From an uncultured Bermanella sp. (lineage in GTDB: Bacteria > Pseudomonadota > Gammaproteobacteria > Pseudomonadales > Oceanobacteraceae), in contig CAJXRF010000045.1 in NCBI GenBank assembly GCA_913058575.1, positions 1 through 49,115 of the forward strand: DNA of 49,115 bases. The letters run 5' to 3'. Position 1 is the first letter of the stretch. Every line of letters begins with the position of its first letter. Positions 17,031-25,803 of the stretch are shown here, one piece after another. Under the pieces are notes generated by a model that was not told the DNA's origin, did no database searches, and was given only the letters and a program-made list of their open reading frames with translations. Position numbers and translations under genes: made by a program.

Positions 17031-17573
17031 CTACTTCCCTTCAAACTCACAAATAGCGTACACATCAAACCCCGCCTTTTTTAATTTATTGCCGCCATCT
17101 AACTCAGGCAAATCTATTATGGCCGCCACTTCAACCACCTGTGCTTTTAACTTTGTAACCAACTGACAAGCCGCTAACATAGTGCCGCCTGTGGCGATTA
17201 GATCGTCCATGATAATCACTCTATCATTGGGTTTAAAAGCATCGGTATGCAGTTCAATTTCAGCTTGACCATACTCAAGTTCATAGCTTTCGCAAATCGT
17301 ATCAAAAGGTAATTTACCCTTTTTACGAATGCGTACTAGGGATAACCCTAATTCATAGGCTAACGGGGCCCCTAATATAAAACCCCGAGCATCCACCGCT
17401 GCGATGGCATCTACATTCATTCCTTGATAGCGATGCACAAAACTGTCGATGATTTTTCGAAATATTTGTGGGTCTTGCAATAACGGCATGATGTCACGAA
17501 ACATAATACCCGGCTGAGGCCAGTCTTTTACGGTGCGTACCGCGGCTTTAATTTCGTCTGTATAGGAAGACAT
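17031..17573 (-). CDS. apt: adenine phosphoribosyltransferase
   Basis: About 180 residues from the ATG at 17573 (an earlier TTG at 17597 is less likely). It converts adenine and PRPP to AMP. Visible motifs are the N-terminal DWPQPGIMFRDIMPLL, AVDARGFILGAPLA, RKKGKLP and the PRPP-binding loop VIIMDDLIATGGTM. Length matches the enzyme. It is divergent from a purine permease gene (17828), a sensible pair for adenine uptake and salvage. Confidence 0.96.
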   Translation of the reverse strand: MSSYTDEIKAAVRTVKDWPQPGIMFRDIMPLLQDPQIFRKIIDSFVHRYQGMNVDAIAAVDARGFILGAPLAYELGLSLVRIRKKGKLPFDTICESYELEYGQAEIELHTDAFKPNDRVIIMDDLIATGGTMLAACQLVTKLKAQVVEVAAIIDLPELDGGNKLKKAGFDVYAICEFEGK

Positions 17574-17827
17574 AGTTCTTACTCGTAAATGGGGCAATGG
17601 GCATTATTGTAATATAAATTACATCACACATTAGAATAGCACTCAGCATTTAGTCGTAATCAGCCTAAGTTATTAACACAAACCTGACGATTTGGTTGAA
17701 ACCCGCCAACAAGCCTAGTAATTTCAAAATACATGATGACATTCCCTAGATTGAACGGTTAGTTTTCGCCTGTTAGGTTTAAAGAAGCTATATTTAACTA
17801 AATACCTTCACTGTGAGTATAAGAACT

Positions 17828-19120
17828 ATGTTAGAGAAATTGTTTAAGCTCGAGCAACATGGCAGTAATGCCAAAACTGAAGTGATGGCAGGTGTCACCA
17901 CCTTTCTCACCATGGCTTACATAATATTTGTTAACCCTGCCATGCTTGCAGATGCCGGTATGGATAAAGGTGCTGTCTTCATGGCCACTTGCCTTGCCGC
18001 CGCAGCCGGTTGTTTCATCATGGGGTTCTGGGCCAACTTACCCATTGCCTTAGCCCCTGGCATGGGCCTTAACGCATTTTTCACTTATGGCGTAGTGCTT
18101 GGCATGGGACACACTTGGCAAACAGCGCTGGGGGCGGTATTTTTAAGCGGTATCATCTTTGCACTTTTAAGTGCTTTTAAATTAAGAGAGATGATTATTA
18201 ATGCGATCCCGGGCACATTGAAAAAAGCCATTGCGGCAGGTATTGGGGCATTTCTTGCCCTAATTGCCTTAAAGAATTCGGGCATCATTGTGGATCACCC
18301 TGCAACTCTAGTAGGCCTTGGAGATCTCACAAGTTTTAGCCCTGCCATGGCATTGGTTAGCTTTTTCTTAGTGCTGGCGTTAGTGCAACGCAATATTCCA
18401 GGGTCTGTGATGATTGCCGTTTTATTGGTCACGATCGTCGGGTTAGTCGTAGGGGATGTCACCTATGCAGGTATCATTTCGGCACCACCTTCCATCATGC
18501 CGACCTTCCTACAATTAGATATTGCAGCTGCCTTTAATATAGGCATGCTCAGCGTTATTTTTGCTTTCTTATTTGTGGATCTATTTGATACCAGCGGTAC
18601 TTTAATAGCGGTAACCGAAAGAGCAGGTTTAACCGATAAAGAAGGTAAAGTACCCCGCTTAGGCCCTGCCCTAATGTCTGATAGTGGCGCGACTATGGTA
18701 GGTGCCGCTTTAGGTACGTCTTCAACCACCAGTTATATTGAGAGTGCAGCCGGTGTGGCTGCTGGTGGGCGCACTGGTTTAACAGCTGTCACTGTGGGCA
18801 TTTTATTTTTATTAAGTATGTTCTTCTCTCCCTTAGCAGGCATGATTCCCGTGTATGCCACAGCCGGCGCCATTCTTTATGTGTCGGTGTTGATGATGCA
18901 TACCCTTAAAGATGTGGATTGGGAAGACTTAACCGAAGCAGCTCCTGTGGTAGTGGTGTTGTTACTCACTCCTCTTACATTCTCGATCGCCCACGGTATT
19001 ACATTAGGTTTTATCACTTATGCTGTGGCAAAAGTATTGAGTGGCCGCGCTAATGAGTTATCAATAAGTGTCTGGGTATTATCAGCCCTGTTACTACTTA
19101 AGATAATATTTGTAGGCTAA
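17828..19120 (+). CDS. NCS2 adenine/guanine permease, AzgA/PbuG type
   Basis: A purine:proton symporter of about 430 residues. The start (MLEKLFKLEQHGSNAKTEVMAG) is typical of the AzgA branch; a GTG five codons earlier (17813) is also possible. Key segments: YIIFVNPAMLADAGM, ANLPIALAPGMGLNAFF (substrate-site helix) and LFVDLFDTSGTLIAV, then LGTSSTTSYIESAAGV, all characteristic of the family, with 12-14 membrane helices. Divergent from apt, so imported adenine can be converted directly to AMP. No purine riboswitch pattern is visible upstream. Confidence 0.92.
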   Translation: MLEKLFKLEQHGSNAKTEVMAGVTTFLTMAYIIFVNPAMLADAGMDKGAVFMATCLAAAAGCFIMGFWANLPIALAPGMGLNAFFTYGVVLGMGHTWQTALGAVFLSGIIFALLSAFKLREMIINAIPGTLKKAIAAGIGAFLALIALKNSGIIVDHPATLVGLGDLTSFSPAMALVSFFLVLALVQRNIPGSVMIAVLLVTIVGLVVGDVTYAGIISAPPSIMPTFLQLDIAAAFNIGMLSVIFAFLFVDLFDTSGTLIAVTERAGLTDKEGKVPRLGPALMSDSGATMVGAALGTSSTTSYIESAAGVAAGGRTGLTAVTVGILFLLSMFFSPLAGMIPVYATAGAILYVSVLMMHTLKDVDWEDLTEAAPVVVVLLLTPLTFSIAHGITLGFITYAVAKVLSGRANELSISVWVLSALLLLKIIFVG

Positions 19121-19141
19121 GACTAAGACGTTATTTTGTAG

Positions 19142-19186
19142 AATACGGAGCCATTTACTATTTGTATCTTGCCCCGTATTTTTTTT
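19142..19186 (+). terminator. terminator of the purine permease gene
   Basis: AATACGGAGC (19142-19151) pairs with GCCCCGTATT (19171-19180) with one mismatch and is followed by TTTTTT. It overlaps the last codons of the solute-binding protein gene on the other strand. Confidence 0.7.
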
Positions 19187-19988
19187 GTAATTTTTTAAAC
19201 CCTTGAGTTGTCTTAAATTTAATTAACGCTTGAGAAAATTCACCGGCTAAAGCTTCGAGTTTTAATTTTTTAGAAAACCCAATAAAGTTTCCTGTGCCAA
19301 TTAAGTTATCTAAAACAGCCAACCGCGCTTGAACGTCATCTTGGTTATATCGTTTATTTTCATATTCTTCTTTATTAAAAATAGCAATATCAATTCGCTT
19401 GGTTCTTAGCATGCCTATGAGTTGATCATTATTGTTGTAGAACGACCTATTCAATGTACTTTGATCAAATTCCTCTCCATATGAGTATCCCAGTAACTGA
19501 CCTATTTTATAGCCTTTTAATGAAGTGAAGTGACCATTTGGAAAGTGAATGTCTTTCTTGCGCCTATCCAGTACCACTAAAGCAAAAACTGCCCAGGACA
19601 ATTCATTGCCCGGGGTAAATATAATGTAGCGCTCTCTACGAGTATTTTTCCCCACATAGGTAATAGCATCTGCTAGACCCTTTTCCACCATGGCCAGGGC
19701 GCGCTTCCAAGGCAGGCTTTCAAATATCAACTCAATATTTAATTGCTTGGCTATAATTTGAATTAATTCAATATGAAAGCCCGTTAACTGGTTATTTATG
19801 ACCATTTCATAAGGGCTGTAATCTCCATCTCCCCTCACGATATGCATTTCTCTGCCGTTCACTTCTTGAGAGCTAGAAAACGAGCTCCACAGCAAGCACA
19901 ACAGGCAAACCCATTTATTAATGCAAGAACGTTGAAAAGCGCTAGGAGAAGGCATTTTGAAAGTATAGTTAAGCTTATTAAAAGCCAT
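19158..19988 (-). CDS. orphan periplasmic solute-binding protein (family 3)
   Basis: About 276 residues from the ATG at 19988 (GTG 20015 and ATG 19955 are alternatives). After a signal peptide (VCLLCLLWSSFSSS) comes GDGDYSPYEMVINNQLTGFHIEL, LPWKRALAMVEKGLADAITYV, then RTKRIDIAIFN, the amino-acid-type substrate-binding fold. There is no permease or ATPase gene beside it, so it may serve a signalling or stand-alone role rather than an ABC transporter. A related protein with the same PWKRA motif is at 30868. Ligand unknown. Confidence 0.82.
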   Translation of the reverse strand: MAFNKLNYTFKMPSPSAFQRSCINKWVCLLCLLWSSFSSSQEVNGREMHIVRGDGDYSPYEMVINNQLTGFHIELIQIIAKQLNIELIFESLPWKRALAMVEKGLADAITYVGKNTRRERYIIFTPGNELSWAVFALVVLDRRKKDIHFPNGHFTSLKGYKIGQLLGYSYGEEFDQSTLNRSFYNNNDQLIGMLRTKRIDIAIFNKEEYENKRYNQDDVQARLAVLDNLIGTGNFIGFSKKLKLEALAGEFSQALIKFKTTQGFKKLQKKYGARYK

Positions 19989-20055
19989 AACCTGTAATTC
20001 ACTTTTAACCAACACCGCTATAGCAAACAGGAATAACCTATATCTGATAATAAAA

Positions 20056-20077
20056 AAAGGCTATATAAATAGCCTTT
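20056..20077 (-). terminator. terminator of the small lipoprotein gene
   Basis: Nine-bp perfect stem AAAGGCTAT/ATAGCCTTT with a 4-base loop; on the minus strand it runs into seven T. It is about 45 bases after the stop of the gene at 20123. Confidence 0.88.
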
Positions 20078-20122
20078 CAGTACTTGTTTAAATGAAGAGT
20101 AATTAAACTAAAAAGGAGAGCC

Positions 20123-20488
20123 CTAAGCCTTATTAACACAGTGGCAGCCTTCTTTTAGGAAACATATTTTCTTTTTACCCCGAGGACAAGATGCTCCACT
20201 GTATTCATTGTCTTCATACTGAGGATCTGAATTTGAATCTGAAGTGTGAGTAGAATTTGAACTGCCCTGCGTTAAGCTTTTGAATACAGAATAATCAATG
20301 ATCGCCCCCAGAGAAGTAAAAATAAACTGGCATTCATCTTCATCGCTGCCTGCTTCATTGTGAGAGAAACGACTGTTATTGTCTTTGTCGTGATCGCCAC
20401 ACAACCGGCTATCCAAACTAAGGCCAATTAAGGTGCACCCAGATAACTGAACAGCCAATATCAGCACCAAGCATGTTTTCCATAACAT
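20123..20488 (-). CDS. small lipoprotein with EF-hand-like loop
   Basis: A 121-residue protein of unknown family. It has a lipobox (VQLSGC, Cys18). Residues near 34-45 (DKDNNSRFSHNE) fit the 12-residue EF-hand calcium loop: acidic or Asn at positions 1, 3 and 5, a hydrophobic residue at 8 and Glu at 12. A Ser/Thr/Asp-rich linker (about residues 75-95) follows, and the end is Cys-rich (SCPRGKKKICFLKEGCHC). It is transcribed alone with its own terminator. A calcium-binding surface lipoprotein is a fair description; function unknown. Confidence 0.7.
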   Translation of the reverse strand: MLWKTCLVLILAVQLSGCTLIGLSLDSRLCGDHDKDNNSRFSHNEAGSDEDECQFIFTSLGAIIDYSVFKSLTQGSSNSTHTSDSNSDPQYEDNEYSGASCPRGKKKICFLKEGCHCVNKA

Positions 20489-20577
20489 AAATTTAATTCC
20501 CTAGTCACTCAAAAATATAGCAAAAAATTTCGCGCATATTAACGCAACACACAGGGCTATTCAAATGAGTTATCACG

Positions 20578-20611
20578 ATTTAAGCACCTAGATGAATCTA
20601 GGCACTTAAAT
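20578..20611 (-). terminator. hairpin terminator after cusA
   Basis: Fifteen-position inverted repeat with a TGAA loop 11 bases past the cusA stop. Two positions mismatch as DNA, but in minus-strand RNA both become G-U wobble pairs, so the stem forms fully in the right transcript. The following U tract is short. Confidence 0.65.
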
Positions 20612-20621
20612 TCAATAGGAC

Positions 20622-23600
20622 TTAATTGGCTGGGCTGGCTTTCATTGCAGTCATGTTTTTATATACAAAAAATACCACAGGTAAAACCAGTAAAGTTAAT
20701 ACAAGGGTCGACAACATGCCACCTACCATGGGAGCTGCAATACGCTGCATCACTTGCGAACCTGTTCCTTCTGTATACATGATGGGTAGCAAACCCACCA
20801 TAGTTGAAATGGCCGTCATCAGTATAGGGCGAAGCCTTTGGGAGGCTCCATAAATAATGGCTTCACGTAAACAGGCTGTGCGCCCTTCTAATTTGGATAG
20901 CTCTTGCTCTCTTTGCCAAGATTGATTCAAATATAAAAGCATTAATACACCAATTTCAACCGACACACCGGCTAACGCTATGAATCCGACGCCTACTGCC
21001 ACAGAGAATTGAAAACCTAAATAGTGAATAAGATATACCCCTCCCAATAGTGAAAAAGGCATGGTCATTAAAATCATCACTACTTCAGGAATACGTCTAA
21101 AGCTTAAATATAAAAGAAAAGCAATGATGGCCAGCGTGAGTGGCATGACCATGTTAAATCTCTGCTGGGCACGAATCATATATTCATATTGACCCGACCA
21201 CTGCAATGAATAGCCTGCCGGTAATTCTAATTGTTCTTTTACAATTTGTTGCGCCGCTTGCACATAACCGGCTAAATCTTCTACATCAATATCCACATAG
21301 GTCCAGCCATTTAAGCGAGCATTTTCACTTTTAATCACTGCCGCACCTTCATCTACATACACACGCGCCACATCGGCAAGCGTAATGTATTGCTGACTAT
21401 TAGTAAGAATAGGCAGTAGCTTTAATTGTGAAATATTGTCTCGATACTTTTGCAAATAACGAACATTAACCGGGTAGCGCTCTAACCCTTCAATACTTTG
21501 CGTGACATCCACACCACCAATAGCGGTTTGCACTGTGGTCTGTAAGTCTTGAATATTTAAGCCATAACGTGCAGCTTTTATTCGATTAATATCAACTTTT
21601 ATATAGCGCCCGCCCACGACACGTTCACTGTATACTGAGCGCGTTCCCATCACTGGCGTGAGTATTTCTTCTAGTTGTTTTCCAATTTTTTCAATTTCCT
21701 TTAGATTTGGGCCTGCCACTTTTATGCCCACTGGAGTTTTAATGCCTGTCGCTAACATATCTATACGAGTTTTAATGGGCATAACAAACGCATTAGTTAA
21801 ACCTGGAAACTGAATCAGGTCATTTAATTCCTTTTGAATATCTTCACTGGTAATGCCTTCGCGCCACTGGCTTTTATCTTTAAATTGAATCACGGTTTCA
21901 ATCATGGTTAAAGGCGCAGGATCGGTGGCGGTTTCAGCGCGGCCTATTTTACCAAAGACTGTTTTCACCTCGGGAATGGTTTTAATTATTTTGTCAGTTT
22001 GCTGTAAAATTTGCCGAGCCTTGCCAACCGACACACCTGCATAGGTGGTGGGCATATACATCACATCCCCTTCATCTAAAGGTGGCATAAATTCACTGCC
22101 GGTTTTTTGAATGGGGTAAATAGCACTGAATGCCAGTAATACACTGGCCAGCAATACCAGTTTAGGGTATTTCAATACACGGGAAATTACTGGCATATAC
22201 AGGGAAATAAACAGCCGATTAATTGGATTATGCTTTTCATCCACTATTTTTCCACGAATAAAATACCCCATTAATACAGGTACTAAAGTAATGGCTAATC
22301 CGGCTGCCATGGCCATAGCATAGGTTTTGGTTAAGGCTAATGGTGTAAATAATTTTCCTTCTTGTGCTTGTAACGTAAAAACAGGTAAAAAGCTCAAAGT
22401 AATAATAAGCAAAGAGAAAAATAACGCAGGCCCTACTTCACTGGCTGCTTTTATAACGATGGGCCAGCGGTCATTCTCATTTATTTTTTTAAGGGCAAGA
22501 TGTTTATGCATATTTTCTATCATAACAATTGCGCCATCCACCATGGCACCAATAGCAATGGCAATACCGCCAAGAGACATAATGTTGGCATTTACACCTT
22601 GCAAGTACATTACAATAAAAGCCCCCAAAATAGCCACAGGCAAACTAAACAACACCACCAGAGACGAGCGAAAATGAAACAAGAAAAGCATGCAAATAAA
22701 AGCCACCACTAAAAATTCTTCTGCTAATTTTTCCATCAGATTATCAATGGCACTTTGAATCAATTTAGAGCGATCGTAAGTCACTACGATCTCGACACCT
22801 GCTGGCAGGCTGGGTTTTAACGATTCGATTTTTTCTTTTACTCTGTCTATGGTAGCTTGTGCATTTTCACCAAAACGCATAACGACAATGCCACCCACCA
22901 CCTCACCTTGACCGTTTAATTCAGCAATGCCACGGCGCATTTTTGGGCCCAATTGTATTTGAGCAATTTCACCTAATAAAAGTGGCGAGCCTTTTTTACT
23001 AACCCCCAGTGGAATGTTTTTGATGTCATCAATATTTTGAATGTAGCCATTAATACGCACCATGTATTCCGCTTCAGCCAGCTCCAAAACCGATGCACCG
23101 CTTTCTTGATTGGCCATTTTAATGGCTGTGTGAACATGATTTAACGGAATGCCATAAGCACGCAATTTCAAAGGGTCTATTTGCACCTGATATTGACGCA
23201 CCATGCCGCCCACCGTGGCCACTTCAGAGACCCCTGCTACGGTTTGCAACTCATACTTTAAAAACCAATCTTGCAGGCTGCGCAATTCACTTAAATCATG
23301 GCGTCCTGTTTTATCAACGAGGGCATAATTAAATATCCAACCAACACCCGTGGCATCGGGCCCTAATTCAGGTTTAGCGGAACTGGGCAACTTACTTGAT
23401 ACTTGCGATAAGTATTCAAGTACTCGAGACCTTGCCCAATACATGTCGGTGCCATCTTCAAATATCACATAAACGTAACTGTCACCGAAAAAACTGAAAC
23501 CTCGCACAGTTGTCGCCTTAGGAACACTTAGCATGGCGGTGGTGAGCGGATAGGTCACTTGATCTTGCACCACTTGTGGGGCTTGACCTGGAAAAGATGT

Positions 23601-23750
23601 TTTAACAATCACTTGTACGTCGGACAAATCGGGAATGGCATCAACGGGCGTATTTTTAATGCTGTATAAGCCGGCCATGACAAAAATTATCGTTAACAAA
23701 ATCACCCATACGCGATTTTGTACCGATAAACGAATGATATTTTTAATCAT
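20622..23750 (-). CDS. cusA: heavy-metal RND efflux pump CusA/CzcA
   Basis: A 1042-residue inner-membrane pump with the duplicated RND plan of 12 helices and two large periplasmic loops. HME-type features include DVQVIVKTSFPGQAPQ near the start, IAIGAMVDGAIVMIENMHKH in the fourth helix with the acidic proton-relay residue, KTRIDMLATGIKTPVGIKV and YINR-like porter segments. The methionines in the RIDML region favour Cu(I)/Ag(I). It overlaps cusB by 8 bases. No outer-membrane cusC gene is in the window, so it must borrow one encoded elsewhere. Confidence 0.94.
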   Translation of the reverse strand: MIKNIIRLSVQNRVWVILLTIIFVMAGLYSIKNTPVDAIPDLSDVQVIVKTSFPGQAPQVVQDQVTYPLTTAMLSVPKATTVRGFSFFGDSYVYVIFEDGTDMYWARSRVLEYLSQVSSKLPSSAKPELGPDATGVGWIFNYALVDKTGRHDLSELRSLQDWFLKYELQTVAGVSEVATVGGMVRQYQVQIDPLKLRAYGIPLNHVHTAIKMANQESGASVLELAEAEYMVRINGYIQNIDDIKNIPLGVSKKGSPLLLGEIAQIQLGPKMRRGIAELNGQGEVVGGIVVMRFGENAQATIDRVKEKIESLKPSLPAGVEIVVTYDRSKLIQSAIDNLMEKLAEEFLVVAFICMLFLFHFRSSLVVLFSLPVAILGAFIVMYLQGVNANIMSLGGIAIAIGAMVDGAIVMIENMHKHLALKKINENDRWPIVIKAASEVGPALFFSLLIITLSFLPVFTLQAQEGKLFTPLALTKTYAMAMAAGLAITLVPVLMGYFIRGKIVDEKHNPINRLFISLYMPVISRVLKYPKLVLLASVLLAFSAIYPIQKTGSEFMPPLDEGDVMYMPTTYAGVSVGKARQILQQTDKIIKTIPEVKTVFGKIGRAETATDPAPLTMIETVIQFKDKSQWREGITSEDIQKELNDLIQFPGLTNAFVMPIKTRIDMLATGIKTPVGIKVAGPNLKEIEKIGKQLEEILTPVMGTRSVYSERVVGGRYIKVDINRIKAARYGLNIQDLQTTVQTAIGGVDVTQSIEGLERYPVNVRYLQKYRDNISQLKLLPILTNSQQYITLADVARVYVDEGAAVIKSENARLNGWTYVDIDVEDLAGYVQAAQQIVKEQLELPAGYSLQWSGQYEYMIRAQQRFNMVMPLTLAIIAFLLYLSFRRIPEVVMILMTMPFSLLGGVYLIHYLGFQFSVAVGVGFIALAGVSVEIGVLMLLYLNQSWQREQELSKLEGRTACLREAIIYGASQRLRPILMTAISTMVGLLPIMYTEGTGSQVMQRIAAPMVGGMLSTLVLTLLVLPVVFFVYKNMTAMKASPAN

Positions 23751-25275
23751 GACTCATCTCCATGATCATCTCATCGTTTTCCATTTCATGATTAGACATA
23801 GAAGCCTCAGAGTTACTTGAGTCTTTATCTTGTTTTTCAATATGAGTCACTAGATATTGCCCATCAGGCAATTTGTCTAAACAGAAGCCAATGTTATCTC
23901 CTTGTTGAAGATCCTTAATGGATACATCCTGCTGCACCTTTAAGCTCATCTTCATAGCTGGCCATTGCCACTCTTTTATAGGTTCATGCTGAATTTCTAA
24001 ACTATGACCTTTCTGTAAATTTGTGACACTTCCCAATACCCATACGCGCTGACTATCTGACACATCACTATTATCTTGCTCTTCGCTTTGCATTCGAGAT
24101 AGGTCAGCATGAATGCTGGACTCGCTGTCGATTAAAAACTGTGCCGACCTCACCACATGCTGACCGTCTTTTAAACCCGTAAGAATTTGTGTAAAGCCCA
24201 TACTTTCCACACCAGCAATCACTCTAGTAGAGCGAAACTGCCCGTCACCCAATGCCAGTACCACTCGTTGCATATCACTGCTGTAGATAACCGATTCACT
24301 GGGTACAACAACGGCATCTTTTAAAGAGCTGGCTTGAATATTAAGCTCGGCGAACATATTAGGCTTGAGTAACAAATCAGCATTATTAAAAACAATACGC
24401 GCCTGAACTGTGCGATTTTCGTTATTTAATGTGGGGAAAATATAATCGATTTTACCTAGCCATTTTTTTTCAGGAAAAGCCGCTAACGTCATTTCAACAG
24501 GGGAGTGCACTTCCAGCCAGCTAGCTTGGCGCTCAAATACTTCTGCAGTCACCCAAATAGACGATAAATCACCGGTGGCCATGATTTCCAATTGAGGTTG
24601 AATATACATGCCTTGGCGAACGCTTAGTTTAGAAACGTAACCGGATCGAGCCGCGTAAAAGCTTAAAGTTTGACGGACTTTTTTATGCTTTTCCAACAAC
24701 TGAATTTGCTTGCCACTCACGCCTAAGGCTTTTAACTTTAATAAAGCAGATTGGATAAGGTGTTTATTTTTTGTATTAATAGCCGCAAGATATTCTTCTT
24801 GAGCATAAACCAATTCTGGACTGTATAAATCAAAGAGCTTTTGCCCTTTTTTAACTTTGTCTCCCACACTGTCTACATATAGCTTTTCTAACCAACCATT
24901 TACCCTCACATGATAATGCTGAATGCTTGATTCGTCGTATTGCAAAAAACCAGCGCTTTGAATGTTACGATGCATATCTTTTTTGTGAACGCTGGCAATT
25001 TTCACCCCTAAGCTGTTTTCGATATTGGGTGAAATACTCACCGTGCCGGGCTTGGCGTTATTATTTTCTTTATACACAGGCACTAAATCCATTCCCATAG
25101 GTGACAAGCCAGGCTCATCACGACGGTAATTGGCATCCATGGGCGCCACCCAATATAAGGGCTTATCTTCACTGGGTGGGACACTAGAATCTTGTGGTTT
25201 CGAAATAAGGGCAAAAGTCACCACTATTCCTAAAGCAAATGCCATTAAAGGCACAGCAATTTTGTTGATGCTCAT
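23743..25275 (-). CDS. cusB: CusB-type periplasmic adaptor with fused CusF copper-chaperone domain
   Basis: A 510-residue membrane-fusion protein. It has an N-terminal anchor (about 8-25), a heavy-metal-binding domain at about 40-67 (YWVAPMDANYRR, then GLSPMGMDLVPVY), the adaptor barrel and lipoyl parts (GYVSKLSVRQGMY), and a CusF-like OB domain at about 410-480. That domain keeps the copper ligands: H430 in EIQHEPI, W438 and M441/M443 in WPAMKM. A Met/His-rich tail (SNHEMENDEM, then MEMSHD) ends the protein. This is a three-part copper-handling chain in one polypeptide that hands metal to CusA, with which it overlaps. Confidence 0.94.
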   Translation of the reverse strand: MSINKIAVPLMAFALGIVVTFALISKPQDSSVPPSEDKPLYWVAPMDANYRRDEPGLSPMGMDLVPVYKENNNAKPGTVSISPNIENSLGVKIASVHKKDMHRNIQSAGFLQYDESSIQHYHVRVNGWLEKLYVDSVGDKVKKGQKLFDLYSPELVYAQEEYLAAINTKNKHLIQSALLKLKALGVSGKQIQLLEKHKKVRQTLSFYAARSGYVSKLSVRQGMYIQPQLEIMATGDLSSIWVTAEVFERQASWLEVHSPVEMTLAAFPEKKWLGKIDYIFPTLNNENRTVQARIVFNNADLLLKPNMFAELNIQASSLKDAVVVPSESVIYSSDMQRVVLALGDGQFRSTRVIAGVESMGFTQILTGLKDGQHVVRSAQFLIDSESSIHADLSRMQSEEQDNSDVSDSQRVWVLGSVTNLQKGHSLEIQHEPIKEWQWPAMKMSLKVQQDVSIKDLQQGDNIGFCLDKLPDGQYLVTHIEKQDKDSSNSEASMSNHEMENDEMIMEMSHD

Positions 25276-25368
25276 TTTAAGTACTCAATACAAATGATAA
25301 GGCGATAAATAGAAACACGTTTAAAAATAGGCAACGCTTCTAATTACTGTAGACGAAACTTGGGTGTA

Positions 25369-25719
25369 TTAAGCAAAAATGGGAGGGCGATAAAGACTAG
25401 CTGGGATGCCGCTGAGGGCATGACGTGTGGATTCAATCATTAAAGAGTTTGCACAGTAGCGAGTACTGCCTAGGCTAAAAACCGTGCTTAGTAAGCCCGT
25501 GCATCCCCAGCAGCAACTGCAATCTTGCTCGGCACAACAATCTACTACCTCGAGACTTTCATCATCAGAGTGACATGGCATGACGGCATCAGCACCTTGG
25601 GTTTCCATGACCATAACAACGCTATTACTCGGAGATACAGGGGCAGCATGAGACAGTCCTAAACTCTGGACTGTTAGCATAACCATTAATATCAATATCC
25701 AAGTGGACTTCACGAGCAA
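25369..25719 (-). CDS. small Cys-rich exported protein of the copper locus
   Basis: A 116-residue protein. The first 25 residues are a signal peptide (ILILMVMLTVQSLGLSHA). The middle has MPCHSDDE and a dense cluster CCAEQDCSCCWGC, and the end is SLYRPPIFA, reminiscent of small CopL/DUF2946-type proteins found beside copper resistance operons. It is about 90 bases upstream of cusB on the same strand and probably the first gene of the unit. Periplasmic metal binding or sensing is likely from composition, but I cannot name the family with certainty. Confidence 0.65.
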   Translation of the reverse strand: MLVKSTWILILMVMLTVQSLGLSHAAPVSPSNSVVMVMETQGADAVMPCHSDDESLEVVDCCAEQDCSCCWGCTGLLSTVFSLGSTRYCANSLMIESTRHALSGIPASLYRPPIFA

Positions 25720-25803
25720 TACCTGTGTTGTAGGCCTTAAGTGTAACGGAATATCTTGTTGTTATTCAATGACTACAATTAGGCGAGATAGTTCTGCCTA
25801 TCA

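Noticed and set aside
17574-17827. Purine riboswitch before the purine permease
   Set aside because: No three-way junction pattern (TATA...GGATATGG...TTTCTACC) is present.
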